From Acidimicrobiales bacterium (GTDB lineage Bacteria > Actinomycetota > Acidimicrobiia > Acidimicrobiales > JAHWLA01): 42,456 nt of DNA. The notes under the pieces were generated by a model. The model worked only from the letters and a program-made list of their open reading frames with translations, made no database searches and had not been told where the DNA came from. Within the stretch, counting starts at the first letter, position 1, and every line of letters starts with the position of its first letter. The position numbers were made by a program, and so were the translations under genes. Shown piece by piece: positions 37,949-42,456 of this stretch. The stretch lies in the NCBI GenBank assembly GCA_035536915.1, contig DATLNE010000052.1:1-42456 (forward strand), written 5' to 3'.

Positions 37949-38797
37949 GTGGACGCGCACGAAAAAGCGGGCGTCCTCATCGAAGCGCTTCCGTACATCC
38001 GCCGCTTCTGGCGCAAGGTGGTGGTGGTCAAGTACGGCGGCAACGCCATCGGCGACGACCAGTCGCTGGCGTCGTTTGCCGAGGACGTCGTCCTCATGCG
38101 CGCCGTGGGCATGCGCCCCGTCGTCGTGCACGGCGGCGGCCCCCAGATCGGTGACCTGATGAACCGATTGGGCAAGGTGGCCGAGTTCCGCGACGGCCTC
38201 CGGGTCACCGACGCCGAAACCCTCGACATTGCCCGCATGGTGCTCGTGGGCAAGGTCAACCGCGACATCGTGACGGCGATCAACGCCCACGGCCCGCTGG
38301 CCGTCGGCCTCTCGGGGGAGGACGCAGGCTTCATCCGGGCCAGCGCCAAGTCGCCCGAGCTCGGCTTCGTGGGCAACGTCACCGACGTCGACGCCGGGAT
38401 CGTCGAACGGTTGCTGGCCCAGGACCTCATCCCCATCGTCGCCACCATCGGCAGCGACGACGCGGGCCAGGCTTACAACATCAACGCCGACACCGCCGCC
38501 GGTGCCATCGCCGCCGCCCTGCAGGCGGAGAAGCTCGTCTACCTCACCAACATCGAGGGCCTGCGCCGCGACAAGGACGACCCGTCCACGCTGGTCTCGT
38601 CGCTGACCGCCGACGAGCTCGACGCCATGGTGGCCGACGGCTCCATCGTCGAAGGCATGATCCCCAAGGTGGCGTCGTGCGTGGAGGCGATCCGCGCCGG
38701 CGTCGGCGGCGCCCACATCCTCGACGGCCGCGCCCCCCACGCCCTCCTCCTCGAAGTCTTCACCGACTCCGGCATCGGCACCATGGTCAGGCCGTAG
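37949..38797 (+). CDS. argB: Acetylglutamate kinase
   Basis: Phosphorylates N-acetylglutamate. The 282-residue protein has the kinase motifs VVVKYGGNAIGD and VVVHGGGPQIGDLM and the ATP-site LVYLTNIEGLRRD. An N-terminal helix (HEKAGVLIEALPYIRRFWRK) of the type that links hexamers in arginine-sensitive enzymes is present, so feedback inhibition by arginine is likely. GTG 37949 follows directly on the argJ stop. Confidence 0.97.
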   Translation: MDAHEKAGVLIEALPYIRRFWRKVVVVKYGGNAIGDDQSLASFAEDVVLMRAVGMRPVVVHGGGPQIGDLMNRLGKVAEFRDGLRVTDAETLDIARMVLVGKVNRDIVTAINAHGPLAVGLSGEDAGFIRASAKSPELGFVGNVTDVDAGIVERLLAQDLIPIVATIGSDDAGQAYNINADTAAGAIAAALQAEKLVYLTNIEGLRRDKDDPSTLVSSLTADELDAMVADGSIVEGMIPKVASCVEAIRAGVGGAHILDGRAPHALLLEVFTDSGIGTMVRP

Positions 38798-39940
38798 ATG
38801 CCTAGCAAGCTCATGAACACCTACCCGCCGCAACCGGTGACCTTCGTCCGGGGCGAGGGCAGTTACCTGTGGGACGACGGCGGCAAGCGCTACCTCGACT
38901 TCCTGTCGGGACTGGCCGTCACCTCGCTCGGCCACGCCCACCCGGCGGTGGCCGACGCCATCTGCACCCAAGCCCGCACGCTGTTGCACGTCTCCAACCT
39001 CTACGGCACCGAGACACAACAGCGGGTGGCGGAAACCCTCGACGGCCTCCTCGGCGGCAACGGCAAGGTGTTCTTCGCCAACTCTGGCGCCGAGGCCAAC
39101 GAGTGCGCCCTCAAGCTGGCCCGCAAGTGGGCGGGCCACGGCCGCTACGTCGTGGTCAGCGCCTACGGCTCCTTCCACGGGCGCACGCTGGCCACCCTGC
39201 ACGCCACCGGCCAGCCCCAGAAACACGAGGCCTTCCAGCCCCTCCCGGAAGGCTTCCGCCACGTCGCCTTCAACGACGTCGACGCCCTCGAAGCCGCCCT
39301 CGACCCCACCGTGGCTGCCGTCCTGCTGGAACCGGTGCAGGGGGAGGGGGGCGTGCTGCCCGCTGACCGCGACTACATGCAAGCAGTGCGCCGGCTCTGC
39401 GACGAGCGCAACATCCTGTTCGTCGTCGACGAGGTGCAGACCGGCCTGGGCCGCACGGGCGAGTGGTTCGGCTTCCAGCACTTCGGCGTCGAACCCGACG
39501 TCGTCACCATGGCGAAGGCCCTCGGCAACGGCATGCCCATCGGCGCCTGCTGGGCCCGGGCGGAGGTGGCCGACGCGTTCCACCCCGGCGACCACGCCAC
39601 CACCTACGGCGGGCAACCGCTGGCCACCGCCGCGGCGGAAGCGACCCTGCGCACCATGCAGGAGCACGATGTGCCCGCGCTGGCCACGCAACAGGGCAAG
39701 CGGCTCACCGCCGCCCTCGAAGCCCTGCCCGGCATCGACAACGTGCGCGGCCTCGGCCTGCTCGTGGCCGCCGAGCTCCAAGCCAAGGGAACGGCCAAAG
39801 ACGTCGCCGCCGCCGCCCTCGGCGCAGGCCTCGTCGTCAACGCCGTCACCGACAGCGCCCTGCGCCTCGCACCGTCGCTTCTCGTGAGCGACGACGAGAT
39901 CGACGAAGCGGTCGCCGTACTCGCCAAGGTCCTCGCATGA
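38798..39940 (+). CDS. argD: Acetylornithine aminotransferase
   Basis: A PLP enzyme converting acetylglutamate semialdehyde to acetylornithine. Present are the PLP phosphate site NSGAEANECALKLARKW, VVDEVQTGLGRTGEWFGFQH and the Schiff-base Lys240 in TMAKALGNGMPIGA. Length is 380 residues. ATG 38798 directly follows the argB stop. The stop overlaps argF (ATGA). Confidence 0.96.
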   Translation: MPSKLMNTYPPQPVTFVRGEGSYLWDDGGKRYLDFLSGLAVTSLGHAHPAVADAICTQARTLLHVSNLYGTETQQRVAETLDGLLGGNGKVFFANSGAEANECALKLARKWAGHGRYVVVSAYGSFHGRTLATLHATGQPQKHEAFQPLPEGFRHVAFNDVDALEAALDPTVAAVLLEPVQGEGGVLPADRDYMQAVRRLCDERNILFVVDEVQTGLGRTGEWFGFQHFGVEPDVVTMAKALGNGMPIGACWARAEVADAFHPGDHATTYGGQPLATAAAEATLRTMQEHDVPALATQQGKRLTAALEALPGIDNVRGLGLLVAAELQAKGTAKDVAAAALGAGLVVNAVTDSALRLAPSLLVSDDEIDEAVAVLAKVLA

Positions 39941-40803
39941 CGCGCCACTTCCTCGAAGTCGACGACCTCAGCCCCGACGAGCTCGAACAAGTGCTCGCCC
40001 TCGCCGAGGTGGCGGATCCGCCCAAGGTGCTCGACGGCAAAGGCGTCGTGCTCATCTTCGAGAAGCCGTCGCTGCGCACCCGCAACAGCACGGAGATGGC
40101 AGTGGTGCAGTTGGGCGGGCACCCCGTCTCCATCAAGGGCGAGGAGATCGACCTCGAAAAGCGCGAGCCCGCGGCTGACGTGGCGCGGGTGCTGGCCCGC
40201 TACCACAGCTTCATCACCGCTCGGGTGTTCGCCCACGACACCTTGCGCCAGATGGCGGCGGTCAGCGACGTGCCCGTGGTCAACCTCCTGTCCGACGACG
40301 CCCACCCGTGCCAAGCCGTTGCCGACCTCCTCACCCTCAAGCAGCGGTGGGGGAGCCTGCAAGGCCGTTCCATCGCCTACGTGGGCGACGGCAACAACGT
40401 CTGCCGCTCGCTCGTGCGGGCCGCTCATATGGCCGGCATGGAAGCCCGGGTGGCGACGCCCGAAGGCTTCGAGCCCGACATCGACGTGCCCCTGTTCCGC
40501 GACCCCGCCGAGGCGGTCAAGGGCGTCGACGCCGTCTACACCGACGTGTGGGCGTCGATGGGCCAAGAGGGCGAGGCCGAGCAGCGCCGTCAGGCGTTCC
40601 GAGGCTTCACCGTCGACGACGCGCTGCTCGACCTGGCCGCGCCCGACGTCACGTTCCTCCACTGCCTCCCCGCCCACCGGGGCGAAGAGGTGAGCGCCGA
40701 AGCTGTCGACGGCCCCCGCAGTGCCGTGTGGCAACAGGCCGAGAACCGCATGCACGCCATGCGCGGCCTCTTCCTCTTCTTCAGCGGGGTCACGGCGGGA
40801 TGA
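39937..40803 (+). CDS. argF: Ornithine carbamoyltransferase, SLRTR variant
   Basis: Makes citrulline from ornithine and carbamoyl phosphate. Motifs: the carbamoyl-phosphate loop reads FEKPSLRTRNSTEMA, where most enzymes have STRTR and SFE; HPCQAVADL, the ornithine-binding DVWASMGQE and the catalytic HCLPAHRGEE are normal. SLRTR is known from the acetyl- and succinylornithine carbamoyltransferases, but the intact SMG loop and the pathway genes (argJ cycle) favour ornithine as substrate. Length is 288 residues, a little short. It is coupled to argD and argR by ATGA overlaps. Confidence 0.93.
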   Translation: MTRHFLEVDDLSPDELEQVLALAEVADPPKVLDGKGVVLIFEKPSLRTRNSTEMAVVQLGGHPVSIKGEEIDLEKREPAADVARVLARYHSFITARVFAHDTLRQMAAVSDVPVVNLLSDDAHPCQAVADLLTLKQRWGSLQGRSIAYVGDGNNVCRSLVRAAHMAGMEARVATPEGFEPDIDVPLFRDPAEAVKGVDAVYTDVWASMGQEGEAEQRRQAFRGFTVDDALLDLAAPDVTFLHCLPAHRGEEVSAEAVDGPRSAVWQQAENRMHAMRGLFLFFSGVTAG

Positions 40804-41267
40804 AGATGGCCAAGACGCAGCGCCAGCACCGCATCGCCCGGCTGCTGGAGGACAACGCGGTGACGAGCCAGACACAGTTGGTCGAACTGTTGGCCGCCGA
40901 CGGCGTCGTCGCCACCCAAGCCACCGTCTCTCGCGACCTCGAGGAACTGGGTGCGGTGAAGGTGCGGGTGCCGGGCGGCGACACCGTCTACGCCATCCCC
41001 GAGCTGCCCAAGGACCGGGTAGCGCCGGAGGAGCACTTGCGCAGGGTGTTGGGCGACTGGGTTGTAGAAGTGGCCCATTCGGGCAACCTGGTGGTGTTGC
41101 GCACGCCGCCGGGCTCGGCGCACGTAGTGGCATCGGCCCTCGACCGGGCCGGGCTCGACGACATTCTCGGTACCGTCGCAGGTGACGACACCATCATGGT
41201 GGTGGCTTCCGAACGGACCGGTGGGACGAAAGTGGCCAAGCGCTTGTCGGCGCTGGCCGGACTCTGA
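40800..41267 (+). CDS. argR: Arginine repressor ArgR
   Basis: The arginine-sensing regulator that binds ARG boxes as a hexamer. An N-terminal winged helix (RQHRIARLLEDNAVTSQTQLVELLAADGVVATQATVSRDLEELGAVK) is followed by a C-terminal oligomerisation and arginine-binding domain with GTVAGDDTIMVV. The 155-residue length is normal. ATG 40800 overlaps the argF stop; ATG 40806 is an alternative. Its expected target is the ARG box at 35737-35750, making a negative feedback loop. Confidence 0.96.
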   Translation: MKMAKTQRQHRIARLLEDNAVTSQTQLVELLAADGVVATQATVSRDLEELGAVKVRVPGGDTVYAIPELPKDRVAPEEHLRRVLGDWVVEVAHSGNLVVLRTPPGSAHVVASALDRAGLDDILGTVAGDDTIMVVASERTGGTKVAKRLSALAGL

Positions 41268-41275
41268 GGAGCACA

Positions 41276-42456
<1,181 letters not shown>

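Noticed and set aside
35744-39781. A 1345-residue open frame on the minus strand across argC-argD
   Set aside because: It is antisense to four well-recognised arg genes, has a Gly/Val/His/Arg-rich composition typical of mirror frames in GC-rich DNA, and shows no domain.

Overview
High-GC DNA (roughly 70% by eye) carrying a dense, almost entirely plus-strand block of core genes. An actinobacterial-type integration host factor (mIHF), the chain pyrF-mihF-gmk-rpoZ-coaBC-metK-priA-def-fmt-rsmB-rpe-rib, a PriA with no Walker A motif, and TANNNT -10 boxes placed a few bases before start codons all point to an actinobacterium. The gene order and protein style fit the class Acidimicrobiia; that placement is an inference.

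Layout. 1-2517: aroQ, pepQ, efp, nusB. 2520-11324: the pyrimidine operon pyrR-pyrB-pyrC-carA-carB-pyrD-pyrF, preceded by a PyrR-type RNA binding loop and an attenuator. 11334-16737: mihF, gmk, rpoZ, coaBC, metK, priA. 16759-21183: a membrane protein of unknown function, def, fmt, rsmB, rpe and a MogA/MoaB-like gene. 21331-25396: riboflavin genes ribD-ribE-ribBA-ribH, then hisG. 25401-26706: an accessory-looking pocket with a cold-shock-like gene, two long hairpins and two minus-strand genes (a small secreted protein of lower GC and a DUF1844-like protein). 26879-33445: infC-rpmI-rplT, an rRNA methyltransferase, an orphan PAS histidine kinase, pheS and pheT. 33547-35739: an MMPL transporter. 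35736-42456: arginine biosynthesis argC-J-B-D-F-R-G behind a promoter that overlaps an ARG box; argG runs off the window.

The main unusual signals are these. (1) A 48-base near-perfect palindrome lies inside the 5' coding region of rsmB, and half of a second copy sits directly upstream of, and in frame with, aroQ; both copies are read in the same frame as RRQ(G/S)AGSTDQN, which resembles a protein-coding palindromic mobile repeat. (2) Four genes (pyrD, priA, fmt and the rRNA methyltransferase) seem to start at CTG within a CTGA stop-start overlap, alongside many ATGA and GTGA overlaps. (3) The PyrR loop lies two bases before the Shine-Dalgarno of a TTG-started pyrR whose first codons form an intrinsic terminator. 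(4) infC starts at the rare codon ATC behind its own leader attenuator. (5) A 23-bp perfect hairpin supplies the last residues of the cold-shock-like gene, with the stop codon as its loop. (6) A second palindromic repeat family occurs after mog and after pheT.
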